64,000 nucleotides of DNA from Ceratobasidium sp. AG-K (taxonomy: Eukaryota > Basidiomycota > Agaricomycetes > Cantharellales > Ceratobasidiaceae): NCBI GenBank assembly GCA_037039685.1, contig JAWNGF010000005.1, positions 372,001-436,000 of the forward strand. The letters run 5' to 3'. The translations under genes and the position numbers were made by a program. The notes below the pieces were generated by a model. It was not told the DNA's origin. It was given only the letters and a program-made list of their open reading frames with translations, and did no database searches. Shown here piece by piece: positions 35,496 through 48,079 of this stretch. The stretch's first letter is position 1. Each line of letters begins with the position of its first letter.

Positions 35496-38233
35496 AGCGC
35501 TTGCAGGCTGGTCACCTTGTGGTTGTATGCTCATACCTTCTCCGTTTCATGGCATTCTCGATTACTTTTGTGTACATTTGCCATATTCAAAACTCACTGC
35601 GGGTTAAACTTTATCCTTAGGCGATTGACACGAAATGTACTCCCGCGGGGTTGTTCTGACGAGTGCATGTACGCCGTAACAAAGCATCGAACTGGATTGA
35701 TCTTCACGTGATTCGACCACTACGGAACTTTGGCCTGATCGGTGCTAGGGATCACGTTGAAGAAGTTTCTCAGCGTGCAAGGTATCGAGGCAGTAGAAAC
35801 TTCTCCCGTGGATTGAATTACTCGTATGTTGTCCCCCTCGAAACGTACCTCGCACGCCAGCGACACCATTGTTCCAATGCTCCTTCATTCTGGAGCTTGC
35901 CTCCTCTGGTCCCGTAGCCGAAGATCAACCGCCCATTCGGCCCATTCGAGCTTCATTCGTGCCTTGGATGACTTTATCAGATCAGCTACAATGACACCCT
36001 GGCCCCCAAACCCCAACCGCTCAGACCACTTTCATCCCCAGTCGGCTAGACCGGAATAGCATCCCTCAGGGCGGGTATTTCCGCTGGATAGCGTGCACCC
36101 ACATGGCAAATAACGATTTTATAACGAATTGATTCTTCAAAGCTGTAATCACGTCACTCCATTCATAGACACCACGATTCATCTGGCTACTCTGAAGGAC
36201 TTCGCACATAACAATAGCAATCCGCCTTACGGCACGATTTAACTTTTGAATGTGATCTGGATATTTGGCCAGACTGGGTTTTCAAGTGGCGTTCAACCTT
36301 GTCCCACGGCTCTTGTACTCCTATGCCCACCCTTGTGGGCGTTGGTTTATGATTTCCGGGCCCCGTATATCACGTCAACGAAATGATGAAGTGACAACCT
36401 ACTTTGGCGCCACATCAGATGTGCGTAGCGCTCTGACTGGATGCGCCAGCTATGGATTCAATGGACCGCTGACTACCGCCATTGCCACTCACGTACTAGA
36501 ATCTCCGCGCACATAGAGTATGCTTGAACAGAAACTAAGATTATTCGATTGACCAGGCATTCGGCGCGGACTTTTGCTCATTTGGTCAATACCAATCATC
36601 CGTCGAATAGCCTCTGGACAAACGGCAGCATATATTCGCGTAAAGCTCATAACGTGCATACGCCGCGGGCTGAACAAAACCTTCAGGGGTTCGCAGTCGG
36701 CCCTCGGGGCCATCGGCGGGCCACCGCCTTTGATAACCAGCTCAAGACCACACAATAAGAATATCTCTAGCTTACCCATATCCAGCGCGAGTTTTTTAAG
36801 CTTGAGCATTGCGTCATACTAGTTAACAATTTGCCGTTGAATGTTTTGCCTACGACGTAGGACTAGGCACTCCCCTGGAAATCGGGTGGAAGATGGGTGG
36901 CTGAAAGTCTATGCGTGTTTCCCGCGTGGCAACGTTGTTTCAGAACTTAATTATCCGTGCCTTCACAACCGAAGTGATGCTAGACTAGGTCGTAATCAAA
37001 AGTCTATACTTCTGCTGCGCCTTGTGATCAACATGGATAAAGCCATGACGCAAGCCGAAATAATGTGTTCGTTCGGCCATGCGAGGACTAATTGACAAGT
37101 TAATCGAGTCTAGTTTGTGGTCGGAAATCAAGAAGTGGAAGCATAGAAGGACCGGTTGCTCAACTGCTAGCGCGTTGCTGAGACCCGAGGAGTTGATCGT
37201 AGGCGTAATGGAACATCAGGTTGTATGGTATCCTAAATTTCAATGTTGCCCTGTTGCAACATCCAGCTTCGTGGAATTCAAATGGCCCGCAACCAGGAGT
37301 TGCGGCATTCAAGGTGCAGACAACCGTTTATTTGTTGGAACAAGGCAAAGGCGGAATCAGACTCCGTTGCTTGCCAGGTATATCTATTCATTTTAGAGTG
37401 GATTTGACCAGGGACTGGGCACTGTTGCTCTCGTGCAACGGTATTAGTTCCTTAGGCACGGTAGTGAAGTAAACGGCCGCCGTCCACGCTCGGGACCTCG
37501 TCGGTCAGTAGGGGCTAATTTGATCCGTCCTAACAGCTCGGACGACTGGTGTATCGGTCGTTATGACACGATGCAACCTTGGGCGGTTCAACAAAGTTCG
37601 AAGATCTGTCAAATTATCCGCGTATCTCTAAACGACGGGATCAGCAACGTGGAGTTAATGACCAAGGGCAAACACCCGGCAGTAGATAACCCGAGTACCA
37701 CTTCGATAGGACGTTGACTCAATGAAGCATTTCACTCGCACTACCGTGTACGGTGCATTGGACGTGCCGTTGTATGTGACCTTCTGATGCCTAGATAATC
37801 ACCGGTGTAATTTGTATCGTAATCACCAAATAGGATAAGCTACACAACCGCTTTTATATCGCAGGAATATAAAATTCATTTTTAGGTCGTAGGTCTCCGT
37901 ATTGAGGATAACAAGTTTCTTGAAGTAACTAGAATACTGCCAAATCGGGCTGGGTGGTCGCCACGACTACTGTTTCAGTTTGTCGGGTCTCAGGTCAGAG
38001 GAGCGGCGAAGCTCTGATCAGTCTCTGATCCTTATGTCAGGGTGCCACAGTTTTGGGCCAGTCATCGCGTCTAATTCATCAGCTGCCCAGAGTAGAGGGA
38101 CTCACCCTGGGCGTATCCTGGGACTTGAAAATGCAGTGATCTATTTAATGCTCACTAGAATTGTCTCCAACGGTCGATAGTTCAACCACTCTTTGATCCC
38201 CTCGTCTACTTCCTCAAGTTCACCCCTTCGACC
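35496..38233. other. 2.7-kb gene-poor region
   Basis: No gene is supported. A 77-codon plus-strand frame (35826-36059) and a 106-codon minus-strand frame (36489-36809) are the longest candidates. Neither has recognisable motifs or splice partners. I see no transposase or reverse-transcriptase motif and no terminal repeats. Confidence 0.45.
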
Positions 38234-39054
38234 ATGTCTGAAGTCTGGCCTCAACCGGTACCCCAGCACCGCCCATGCCAGGTTCGTTTACCCTCTCACT
38301 CGATGGACCCCGACTAGAATATTATGCCCAGGTTTGCAAGCAGCCAACGACAATGTGGTGCTCCCGTTGCGAGAGCGTGTGGTATTGCTGCAGCGATCAT
38401 TTAGTCTATGTGAGTAGTTGCCACCCACCCTGCACTTCGACGTTGTACTTAAACCAACCGCAGGATTGGCCAGGTCACAAAATGCACTGCTTGTCCATGG
38501 CAGCTCTTTCTCCAGTTCCTACGGAACCCCCAGCATCTATGCCATTTACAGTCGCAAACTTCGCTGCCATCATATTCCCATTCAACGAGCTCCGCCCCAG
38601 GATAATCCATGTGGAATGTCTAGCATACATCGAGCCCTCGAGTAGCCTAATGAACTGGACACCACGCGTCAGAGACCATCTGCAGTCGAGTCCTGATGAT
38701 ACTATTGGTAGCCTGACGATCGAGACAGGAATCAGCGAAGGTGAGCCATCTAATCTACTCTGGATAGTCTTGAGCCACTGAACTTTCACGCGACAAATCC
38801 TAGGCGCGCCTCTGAGATATCCGCTTCAGGTGTTTTTCACCCGGGGTGGTCCCAGTAGTCAGTTGGTAAATGAGTCAGTATATGCCCTGAGCAAAGGCGA
38901 GGCCACGCAAGCCGGCGGTTCAATCATTGTTCTGAAGTATTCCGGGACAAGACGACAAGGGTACATTGACGCCACGTTCAATGACCTCCCAACTCTTGTC
39001 TCGTACTTCATTCAAAATTCGTCGAAACGCCGGCAGAGCGATTTACGCGCTTGA
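38234..39054 (+). CDS. small MYND zinc-finger protein, 217 aa
   Basis: Four exons (38234-38281, 38332-38409, 38464-38740, 38804-39054) give 217 residues. The MYND finger, a two-zinc protein-interaction domain, occupies about residues 14-56. It begins at CQVCKQ, continues WCSRCESVWYCCSDH and ends with DWPGHKMHC; the ligand pattern fits MYND, and two introns lie inside it. The first Cys-x2-Cys pair is itself assembled across an intron. The remaining 160 residues are a mixed alpha/beta segment with no domain I know. There is no SET domain, so it is not a SMYD methyltransferase. Basidiomycetes carry many MYND-only proteins of unknown role. The stop is 65 bp before the start of the next gene on the same strand, close even for this genome. 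Confidence 0.82.
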
Positions 39055-39119
39055 CGCTTTCGGCTCATTCTCTTTCATTTCTCAACGCGCACCGGCCCCT
39101 ATTCCTCTCTGCTTCCCTC

Positions 39120-39723
39120 ATGTATCGACTCGGAAGGTCTGTACCAATACCTCTGTCTGCTCGCATATCATCTTTCTCCCGTATGTACACTAGATTACCG
39201 CTGTTTCAACCCCGTACAGTATATCATTTGGAGTTTGTGTCTACTTGGTTAGAATTTCTAAATGACGTATAGATCGGCCTTGTGCTCCTGGCCTCCATGG
39301 CAAGCTCGGGGACCATTGTCCACGTTACTTTCCATCATCACATCACTGTTTCGGTGATTGGCTCAGTTTCTCCAGAAACCAGCAACGATCCGAAACGCCG
39401 GTAGGAGCCGCAGGCTATATACCCTCTCCCCTCAAATGGATAGATTCCAGCGAGAGCCAAAATCCTTGGGTTGAACGCAGGATCTCGTCGAGATTATCAA
39501 AAGAGTTACCAGAACTTGGGCAGCTTGGACACATTTATGGTGTTCGTTATCAACCGCCTTCCCATGTATTGCCATCGCGCGAATTACTGGCACCCCTAGG
39601 CACAGCTGGTGGGTATTTCAGTCTAGACCAAGTGTATATACTAAATATAAGTCGTTCAAATTTTGCATAGGATTATCGTGCGTCTTTTGCCGTGAATATC
39701 CCGAGCACGTGGTCCATCACTAG
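39120..39723 (+). CDS. hypothetical small protein, possibly mitochondrial, 149 aa
   Basis: Three exons (39120-39180, 39273-39608, 39671-39723) with consensus-like GTATGT and GTGGGT donors give exactly 150 codons including the stop. The N-terminus MYRLGRSVPIPLSARISSFS has Arg residues spaced by hydrophobic and hydroxylated residues and no acid, like a mitochondrial presequence. A Cys/His-rich stretch follows (CAPG, HGKLGDHCP, SSHHCFGDW, about 24-50), and the C-terminus reads LSCVFCREYPEHVVHH, so a metal site is possible. I do not recognise the family. The gene starts only 65 bp after the MYND gene stop. The model rests on open frame and splice signals, not on homology. Confidence 0.55.
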
Positions 39724-42080
39724 TTGATATTGATCATTTTCATCATCGTTTGAATCCTAGTTATCCACTCCGGAGTCCCCAGGATACCAGTCTCTAGTCT
39801 TGTTAGGGATTCGATCACAAGACTTCTTTGATATATGCCCGCGTTCGCTAATACCCTATCATTAAGCGCAATCATGCGCAGCAAGGGGGAGGCAGCCGCC
39901 ACATATAATATGCTAGTCGCACTTACTTAGGGGTGGAAGTAGATGTGTGTTTAGCTGCCACATTCAGAAAACCAGTTGCTCGCGTCTCATCAGGTTCCGC
40001 TTATCTTTTGGCTCTTGTTACCCATACCGGGCCGCCCACGAGATTTGCGAGAGTGCCTGTAGCTTGCCGATGCTGGCCGCCGATGACGGGCTATGCATAA
40101 CGCGATGCTCGGAGGGCCGTGGTAGATCTGCCGCGGGGAAGCCTAGACAATCCAAAGATCTGTCAGCCTGTAGGTTCCGAATGTAGTTCATTTGGTATCG
40201 CCCAGAGCTATCCGATGCAGATATGCACTTTCCTCAGCGCAGGATTTGACTCACGCTTTCAATTCTTGAGCATAAAGTAAGCATTTAACCGTTGTGAAAA
40301 TCAGTAAAAGCAGATATTTCGGGCAACCGGGATCGATCTACAAATCTCGATCCAACCGTTGCGACCTAGTGTATTGATCTTAGCGAATTAATTTGTGTTC
40401 TCAGGACCAGTTATATGCTACCTCTTTTGCGACATGTGCTCAGATGCGATCGCAGGCATTACCCGATCATGCCAGACAATCGAGCTTGAGGGGCTTCCTC
40501 AGACCTGATGGTCTGCTATGTAAGAAGTACCATTCTCCGAATTAGTCAAGTTCCAGAAGGATAGGAAGAAAACAGAGTTTTAAAGCGAGATGTTGCGTTG
40601 ATTGATTCCTACACCGTAATTGTAATCACGTTGACCCGGGAGCATGAGATGGGTCGTCATAACCGAGGTATAGCTGGCCTGAAATTTTGTTAGCAAATCA
40701 CAAGGAGCGACCATCAGCATTGGGGAATATCGTATCAGAATATGCCGCGCGCATGTACGAATGTTGTGATTACCACCACCCCATGCATTTGAACGTTTGA
40801 CAGGTCATAGAATGCGGCTTGCATTCCAACAGGTGCCAGGCCAAGTGTGATATCCCGGCTTTGAATCCAAGTTCTGCAGTCTGTTCGCGTGTTCCCCAGC
40901 ATGTGACATGACTGGAATCCACGCCCAGCCACGCTCACGACGCTCAGGTGTGATTCAGCTCGAAAAGATATATATCTTGATTGATGCCCCTCTTGCCGCC
41001 CATGATTTTGCGACGTTGATCCAAGCCCGAGCCAAACTTTTGCTCACACCGATGTCATTTTTGCGGCATTCGGGAGCTTCTAGATCGGCGTCAGGTATGC
41101 TAGCTGGCCGAGTCATACTACGGGGTGGCTTCTGTCTTAGCGCGGTCGGAGAATGCAGGGGACTCTGTCCAGGCTGGTCGCGGGAGCCGCTCGGGGATAG
41201 AAAATCCGGTATGATTATGGCGCGAGTTGTCTGTCTATGTGGTGCTCAGGATCTACAAAGTTAGGAACGCTTAATGGGTCCACTTTGACATTAGCGAGTC
41301 CATCGATAATCTTGTTTATCCTGAGGTTGTGAATGTTATTGGTATCGAGCCCGAACAGCGCTGACGGCACTTGCGGATATTAACGATATTGGAGCATCTT
41401 TCGTTCGGGGACGACGGTCAGAAACGGGGACAAGACAGGGTATCGGGTACATTTAAGCGGTGGTAGCGCGGAGCCACGTCTGGTTCATTGCGGAATTATG
41501 AACAGATACGCTGCTCGGACCTCGTAATCAGAGTGCTCAAGGCACAAAGCAATATGGTCACTGAAGCCTTTTTGTTCGATGTATTCATCTGTTTGGATTT
41601 GGCCTTTGTTTGTCGCTCAAGGGAGGGTGTTGACACGTGACAGACAGTCCCTTTGACCATGAAGCAGCTGTGTTCAGTAGGCTTCCCCACAAACTGATAT
41701 AACCTCTCAAGACCGTGTTCAACTGCTCTCCACTACCAGTTTCCTGCTACGAAATTTCTCGCTATATTTGACGATTATTCTTAACTCTAATACCACTTAC
41801 GACTCATATCCTTTTTTGAAATTCGTACGTTTTGCCGGATCAGTGTCGCCAGGTAACTCACCTTGGGTCATTTATCCAGGCCTTCTGTGTTTTGAGTACT
41901 TTTCTAGCGTGTACGCTCCCTCTTCGTGCTTGAGTCTTCGCCAGCGAAACCTCGCCGCTTGCCAGTTCTACAGGGACTTATTTCCATTTTTATCTTATCG
42001 TGACGGTCATCTGTAAGTTGGACGTAAAAAGGTTGCATTCTTGGCTAATTACCCTTCCTGGACTAGATCTTTGCGCCAGA
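39724..42080. other. 2.3-kb gene-poor region with probable 5'-UTR intron at its end
   Basis: No gene is supported between 39724 and about 41700. Near the end, GTAAGT at 42013 and GGACTAG ending at 42066 would form a 54-nt intron in the untranslated leader of the gene starting at 42081. A 118-codon plus-strand frame at 40908-41264 has no recognisable features. Confidence 0.45.
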
Positions 42081-44351
42081 ATGGGATTTATCGCACAAAC
42101 GTTTGGAAGCTCGTTTTGGGCCTCGCACTCGGATCCTCACCAGTCATCGCCGGCCACTCGTGGGAGAAAGGTTCGGCCAAAGTCCAAACACTCCAAGGAC
42201 AACAGTTGCTCCAGCATCCAAGCTCCGTCGGTGGCGAACGCTCCGCTGTTGGCCGGAGGAACAAATGCTTACAAGAAACGTCGTCACGCCAGCCCGGATA
42301 TTGGTTCGGGTCCGCAATACGCAAGCATGACTTCTGACCTCGGACGACCCTCGTATTCTTCGTCGGTAGCCTCCGATGAGCCCCTGATTCTACCAGCCTC
42401 GGACGGAAAAGGAAAGTCGACTGGGACCAACCCAAACCAGTCGGCTTATGCCAATGGAACTTGGTCCAACACGCCTCAGCGTCCACCTCGCCTTCAAGCG
42501 CGGCCTCCTACCATCAACTCGCTCGATTCTTACGAACGCTCCGAGCTCGTGCGGCGCTCCCGGAAGCTGGGGTCAATTTTGGGAGAAACACCTCGGCTGG
42601 TGGACGTCGAGGAGGAACTTGGAGCAGCGGAAACGTTGGACAGGCTGGAGGGGAGACACGTCGGCCCGAATTCAACCAAGCCTGGCACTCCTAGCGGGAG
42701 GCCAAACTACCGCCGCAGCCTTACTCTCGACAGTATCTCTATTGATCCCAGTCTGACCCCCTCTAGGCCTTCTCCTGGTTCTCGCCACTCATTTCTCCTC
42801 AACGATGAAAATTCCTCCGGTACACCACGCCGTGTGCATCACAGCTCAGGGCCAAGCCAAAAGTTTGGTCGCTCTCGCTCCAGTGCTCGACGCCCACCAG
42901 TCCTACGGCTTTCGGCGACCCCAACCAACGAAACTTCCCATCCTTACTTTGGCCGAAGGCACTCATCAGATCTTTCGGTCAGAAGGGGCAGCTCTCTAGG
43001 CAGCCTCGATATGAACATGGCCATCGAAAGTGTGTCTGACGTTTCTGCGGCCAAAGCACCTAGCTTTGATGGGAGCAGTCTCGGCTCCAGCACGATGCCG
43101 ACATTTGCTCGGCCAAGGTCTCCATCCTCGTTCCTGGACAATGCGTCCTTATCGTCGAAGATTAGCCTGAGTGACTCTTTGGTCAATTTTGGTGTGGGCG
43201 TGCCTGGTCGTTCGATGACCCTCGACATGTCTCTACCCCCAAGCCCTACCACTCCCTTGACCCCTCTGCTCTCCCAAGCGGAAGATGCCCGCCGAAAAAT
43301 GCGCAAGCTCGCTCGGCACCTCGGAGAATCAGTACCAGCTGATCTCGTTCTGGGCATCGCTGGCGCGCGCCGCGCGGCTCACGATCACCTCGGTGATGAA
43401 GCTGCCCCCCAATTCCTTCAAGTGCCTCCAAGAACTCGGACCTCCAAGGCAAAGATTGCCAGCACCTCGCAAGTTCCCTTTTCGCTTGGCCAGCCACCGC
43501 TTGGCCACCGCAAAGCACAGTCGGTATGGAAGGACATGGGCGAGGAAGCCCCGTTGCCATCCCGCTTGATGTTGCGCCGGGCTTCGTCTGCAGAGCAACT
43601 ACGTATTGAGACCCCGACAACGCCACAGATGACGGCCGATGAAAAGGCGCGCAATGTACGTCGTGCGATCAAAATGTTGCAGGTATGTACTCCTTTGATA
43701 CAGTCAAGCCCCGTGTCTCATGGCTTGTGGCTTTAGTTGTTTGGCGCGCCGCCCCCCAACGAGTTATATACCAACACCAAGTCGCACTCTCTGGACTTGC
43801 CTTCCGGCTCCAAGTTTGCCAGCTCATCGTTGCCTCCCCCGGACCAACGGGCGTCTATAAATAGTCTTAGGGATTTGGCATATATTTTGGACCACGTGAG
43901 TACGCTAGGACGATGCTTGTGACACTTTGTGCTCAATATTTGTTAGGACAATCGGAATTCGCTCCTGGTCCTCATTGGCGACATGGAACCCGAGATGGAC
44001 GAAGATCCTACTGTTTCACCTTTTGCCGACGTATTTGAGAGCAAAACAGGCTCCCCACCCCAAAGCGAAGAGGAGCCTTTCCAAGCCAGACGTGCTCGCG
44101 CAAACCGATTGGCCAAGTTCTTTGGTGTTACCTACCGCGACCTGTTCGACGCAGTCTGTGCAGAAGATACCACACTTTTCAATAACCCCAGCGAAAATGC
44201 TACATCGAGTACAACCAGCCACCCAGCGTTGCAGTACCTCCCACAGCCCCCGCAGGGAAGCGAGGTCATGACCAACAACGGATCCAAGTGGGTCGAGCCA
44301 AAGAGCGTCGATGAAGTCTTGGATCGGCTCCGAGCGATGAAGTCGCGCTAG
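42081..44351 (+). CDS. Ser/Pro-rich protein with two KLAxxxG motifs, 721 aa
   Basis: Three exons (42081-43682, 43737-43895, 43947-44351) give 721 residues. The chain is mostly disordered and rich in Ser, Pro, Arg and Gly, with many S/T-P sites that could be phosphorylated. Two short, probably folded motifs resemble one another: RRKMRKLARHLGESVPADLV near 404-423 and RARANRLAKFFGVTYRDLF near 636-654. Both have a basic lead, K/R-LA, an aromatic or Leu, Gly and then an acidic turn. A helical segment before the first intron (DEKARNVRRAIKMLQ) and the conserved-looking tail (VDEVLDRLRAMKSR) may also be structured. I cannot name the family. The start at 42081 is chosen because translation upstream runs into the putative leader intron. 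Function unknown; a regulatory or scaffold role is inference. Confidence 0.75.
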
Positions 44352-44824
44352 AACCGCGATGATCCTTTTACCTGATACGTCGCTTTACGCCCTCATGATC
44401 CTTTTACGCTTGTTTCTCGTTGTACCGCTGGGACCATTTGTTCTTCACTCTTTTATTCGGATACTGTTTCTTGTTTCGGACTTTCTTCCTTTGTGCTTGT
44501 TTGTTGCTGGACAACCCGGATAATGACTCGAAGTGTATTCAATATCTTTATCTATATACGACCCCGCCTCCAATATGTTCGATTCGATCAGTCACGTTTG
44601 TTCAATTTGTGTGTCCTCGTGACTTGGACAGCGCACGAGTTTCTTGATTAGTCGAATGGCCCGCCCACGGCCCGCCAACTTGCGAGAACCACGAGTGTTC
44701 GGGCCATGTCTATGCGGGGCTAAATGCACTCATTATAGTTCCGCCAAGAATCCATTAATACCTGCTGGAGCGGAGCTTTAAACTCCTGCACTGGTGCCGC
44801 TCGTTCCCGCCCTGTACGCCCCTC
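44352..44824. other. intergenic region, no supported gene
   Basis: 3' flank of the Ser/Pro-rich gene and promoter of the pectin methylesterase gene. T-rich stretches near 44400-44520 and CATTATAG near 44731 are the only visible features. Confidence 0.45.
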
Positions 44825-46469
44825 ATGCTCTCGAAATTCGTGCTCGCAGCCATCTTGGCGGCCAATGTCGACGGATTTTCGTCGAAACATTTGCGTTGCC
44901 AGACGATCGAACCTGCGCCTGCTTCAGCTTTGAGTGGTTGTCCCAAAGGAACTGTCTACGTTTCGGCGACCGATAAACGAGCCAAGTATCAGAGTGTGCA
45001 GGACGCAGTGCTAGCCATGTGAGACCCGTTTCACACTATCCATGTTAGCGCTTCTTATTCGACTTTTTTAGTGGAAATAAACCCGGTAATGCCCATATCT
45101 TGGTTGGACAAGGACGATACTTTGGACTAGTGAACGTGACACGTCAATGGCCTCTAACGATCCTAGTAAGTTCCCAACGGAATTGTCGGGTATATGCGCA
45201 ATTCACAGTTGCACCCCAGGGCCAAGTCATCGATTCCAACTCGACAACCAACATCGTCGAAGTGTGGAATAACATTGCTGTCAAAACAGGTGTGCACATC
45301 CGCAATCGGTCGAAACTTGATTTTGAACCCCGCGCAGGACAAGACAACGCAGTTACACCCGCGCTCATTGTGGCACCGTCTTGGAATGCTTCGCTCATAG
45401 GTTCCGGACCTACGGGTGCACCGTTACAGCCGTTGTTTGGGTCCCCAGATTTTAAAGCGTACAATATGGATTTTAACAATCTTGCAGTGTGTTGTTTAGT
45501 TGAAGGGTGTGGCGCGAGTTGATTTGTTTCATAGGCGAATCAATCAGTCGGGCCGGCACTGGCTACGGATATATCGTATGCCAAGGCCTCGTTTTATGGG
45601 TGCAACTTTGCGAGTTACCAAGATACATGGCACACGGGGCGAAATGGGAGCACGTACGTTATAGGGGGAACCGTCTATGGACAAACAGACTGTCAGTCAC
45701 CCGTTGACAAGTCGGAAGTGTACTAACCTGTGGCTCCAGATCTATTTGGATTCGGGACAGCGTAAGTGGTCGTCCAGATCGCTGGTCTCCATCTCACAGA
45801 TTGGCGCGCAGCTGGTTTGAAAACGTTACCCTCGCGAACCGTGCGTGTGGGGGCGGGATCACGGCTTGGAAGGGCACCAGTGAGACAGATGGTACGTGAA
45901 CGTTTGATTGATAAATTGGTACGGTCGCTCATCGCGGGGCAGCTCCGGGTAACCATTATGGTGTCTACGTCGCCAACTCCCGTATCATCCGGGTGAGTGA
46001 ATTGCCTAACTATATACGCACATCTCATATCCCAATCAAAAAGTCCCCCGACGCAAATGCGACCACCGTCACCAATGGTAAATGTTATCTAGGCAAGTCC
46101 GAGATCTAGCCATGCGTCAACCACTAACGATCACGTAATAGGCCGCCCATGGAACGATCTGGCAACTTCGGTGTTTATAAACACGACGATGGACAAGTCG
46201 GTAAACCTTCAAGGATTCACGCCTTGGGGAGGGGCTCGTCCGGATATTTTAAATACTACATTTTATGCCGAGTACAATTCTAGTGGTACGTGCTCCTACG
46301 TAACTTTAACGCCGCGTTGGCTCATGGATGACACTCAGGCGCCGGATATGACGCATCGAAGCGCCTGCCAGCTGAGCATATATTGACGGCGGAAGAGGCT
46401 CAAGGTATTACTGTTGAAAAAGTGTTTAATGGGAAGCCGCATTGGGTAGACTGGTCCTATCGACCATAA
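44825..46469 (+). CDS. secreted pectin methylesterase (CE8), 379 aa
   Basis: Removes methyl esters from plant pectin outside the cell. Eleven exons (first 44825-45018, last 46339-46469) sum to 1,140 nt in frame. A signal peptide is likely in the first 18 residues (MLSKFVLAAILAANVDGF). Catalytic residues match the CE8 set: Q198 and D199 in YQDTW, the nucleophile D221 in TDYLFGFG, and R290 in LGRPWND. Several N-x-S/T sites fit an exported glycoprotein. One intron (46093-46141) uses a GC donor, GCAAGT, and splits the GRPW codons; splicing it restores the catalytic Arg in frame. Its neighbours include another secreted protein 2.4 kb away. A plant-tissue lifestyle is consistent with, but not proved by, this gene. 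Confidence 0.95.
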
Positions 46470-46744
46470 AACTTTATCTGTGTACAAACTTCAAGTTGCG
46501 CAATATAATGAACGAATCCTAGTCAACTTATCAAGCATCCTTCTTGCACCGAGTCCCGGATTGTTTGTTTACCGGGCCTTCCAACACGTGATGAGTAAAC
46601 AGATTAATTTGCAATTATGCGGTTTGTGTGTGGTCTCAGGCTGGTTTAAACTGGCGCATGTCAGAATCTCCCCCGAGTTCTCCTCCCTCCTCTCGTCACC
46701 GTCAAACCGTAACACTCTCAATCAAACTTGATATAACAATCAAG

Positions 46745-48079
46745 ATGTCCAAGGACGCTGAAAACACCGTTGAAGAGACCTCGACCACTCGCAGGAGTAC
46801 GAGAATTGCGAGTCAACCCAAACCCCCTTCGACGGCGGCTCCGCCCAAGGAGAAGAAGCCCCGTGGCAAGAAGCGTACTACTGACGATAGCGCCGAGGAA
46901 GAGGCTCCTGCAGAGGGTGCTGAGGACGAAGAGACGCCCGCATCGAAGAAGGTGAGGACAGCAAATTGTCGACGTCAGCCCGACGCTGACTTGTCATATT
47001 CAGGCAAAGCCTGCGTCCAAAGCCAAACCCGCGTCTAAGGCTAAGCCTGCGTCCAAGGCAGACAAGCCAGAATCTAAAACAGACAAGCCTGCGTCAAAGG
47101 CCAAGCCAGCGTCCAAGGGCAAACCCGCTTCCAAAGCTAAGCCTGCCTCCAAGGCAAAGGCTGCTGAAGGCGAGGCATCTGGAGCTGCTACTGCGGCGGC
47201 TGATACGATCATGGAGGAGCCCGAGGTGAGTAATTGTTTGAATGTGCATTGTTGGCGCTCTAATCGTCTGTTTAGGAGACTGCCAACGCCGAGGGCGATG
47301 CAAAGCCCGCTGAAACTGCACCAGCGCCAGCTGAGCCTGCTCCTGAGCCCGAGGCCGCAAAGGAGCCCGAGCCAGCAAAGGAAGCAGAGCCTGCAGAGGC
47401 CACCAAGGAGGCAGAGGCCAAGGAAGAGGCTGCTGCCGAGGCGCCCGCAGATGCCCCTTCGACTTCGACCAAGCAGCTCGAGATTGGTGACGTCCTTCCC
47501 AACATTACTCTGTCCAACAACAAGGGCGAGGACGTCGAGATTGGCTCGCTTGCCAAGGAACAGGGTGTCGTGTTCTTCCTCGTTCCCAAGGCCAACACTC
47601 GTACGTTTAATTGCGATTTTTCTCGATCATTCACTGATTTGAGTATTTTTAGCTGGATGCACCACTCAGGCCTGTGGGTTCCGCGACATTAACCAGGATT
47701 TCACTGGTCTCGATTATGCCGTTTACTGCGTCAGCGCCGACAGCGCCAAGGTGCAGACTGGGTGGCAAACCAAGGTATGCACACTAGTCTCGATTTATTA
47801 TCGCCGATATTGATTTAATTCTTAGCACACACTGCCATACCCTCTCTTGTCCGATACCAAGCGCACTTTGATTGGCCTCCTTGGTGCTGCATCTGGAACG
47901 AGCACCAAGCGCAGCCACTTTATATTTGAAAAGGGCACCGGCAAGCTCGTCGACAAGCAAATCGGAGTCAAGCCCGCTGACAGGTAAGAGCTATTACTTG
48001 ATATATCTTCAGATACTAACCGAATTGCAGCCCCAAGACCGCCTTGGAGTTTGTCAAGAAGCATACCAGCTCGTCTTAA
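46745..48079 (+). CDS. nuclear thiol peroxidase (Dot5/BCP-type peroxiredoxin) with basic arm, 360 aa
   Basis: Reduces hydroperoxides using a thiol. Six exons (46745-46951, 47004-47225, 47276-47600, 47653-47774, 47826-47983, 48031-48079) give 360 residues. The peroxiredoxin domain occupies about 210-360. The peroxidatic C254 and resolving C259 stand in NTPGCTTQACGFRD, the five-residue spacing of bacterioferritin comigratory protein and yeast Dot5. An intron falls between Thr and Pro just before the active site. The first 200 residues are a long charged arm: acidic with RSTRIASQPK and KKPRGKKR (nuclear-signal-like), then about eight K-P-A-S-K units like a histone H1 tail, then an Ala/Glu/Pro stretch. 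Yeast Dot5 has a much shorter arm. I infer nuclear, chromatin-associated peroxide removal. Confidence 0.92.
47004..47163 (+). repeat. coding repeat: about eight AKPASK-type units
   Basis: An 18-nt unit (GCCAAGCCTGCGTCCAAG and variants) repeats through most of exon 2 of the peroxiredoxin gene, with two variant units containing Asp (DKPESK, DKPASK). The pattern suggests slippage-driven growth of an H1-like tail. Confidence 0.8.

Noticed and set aside
36489..36809. 106-codon minus-strand frame in the gene-poor region
   Set aside because: No domain, no splice partner and no compositional support.
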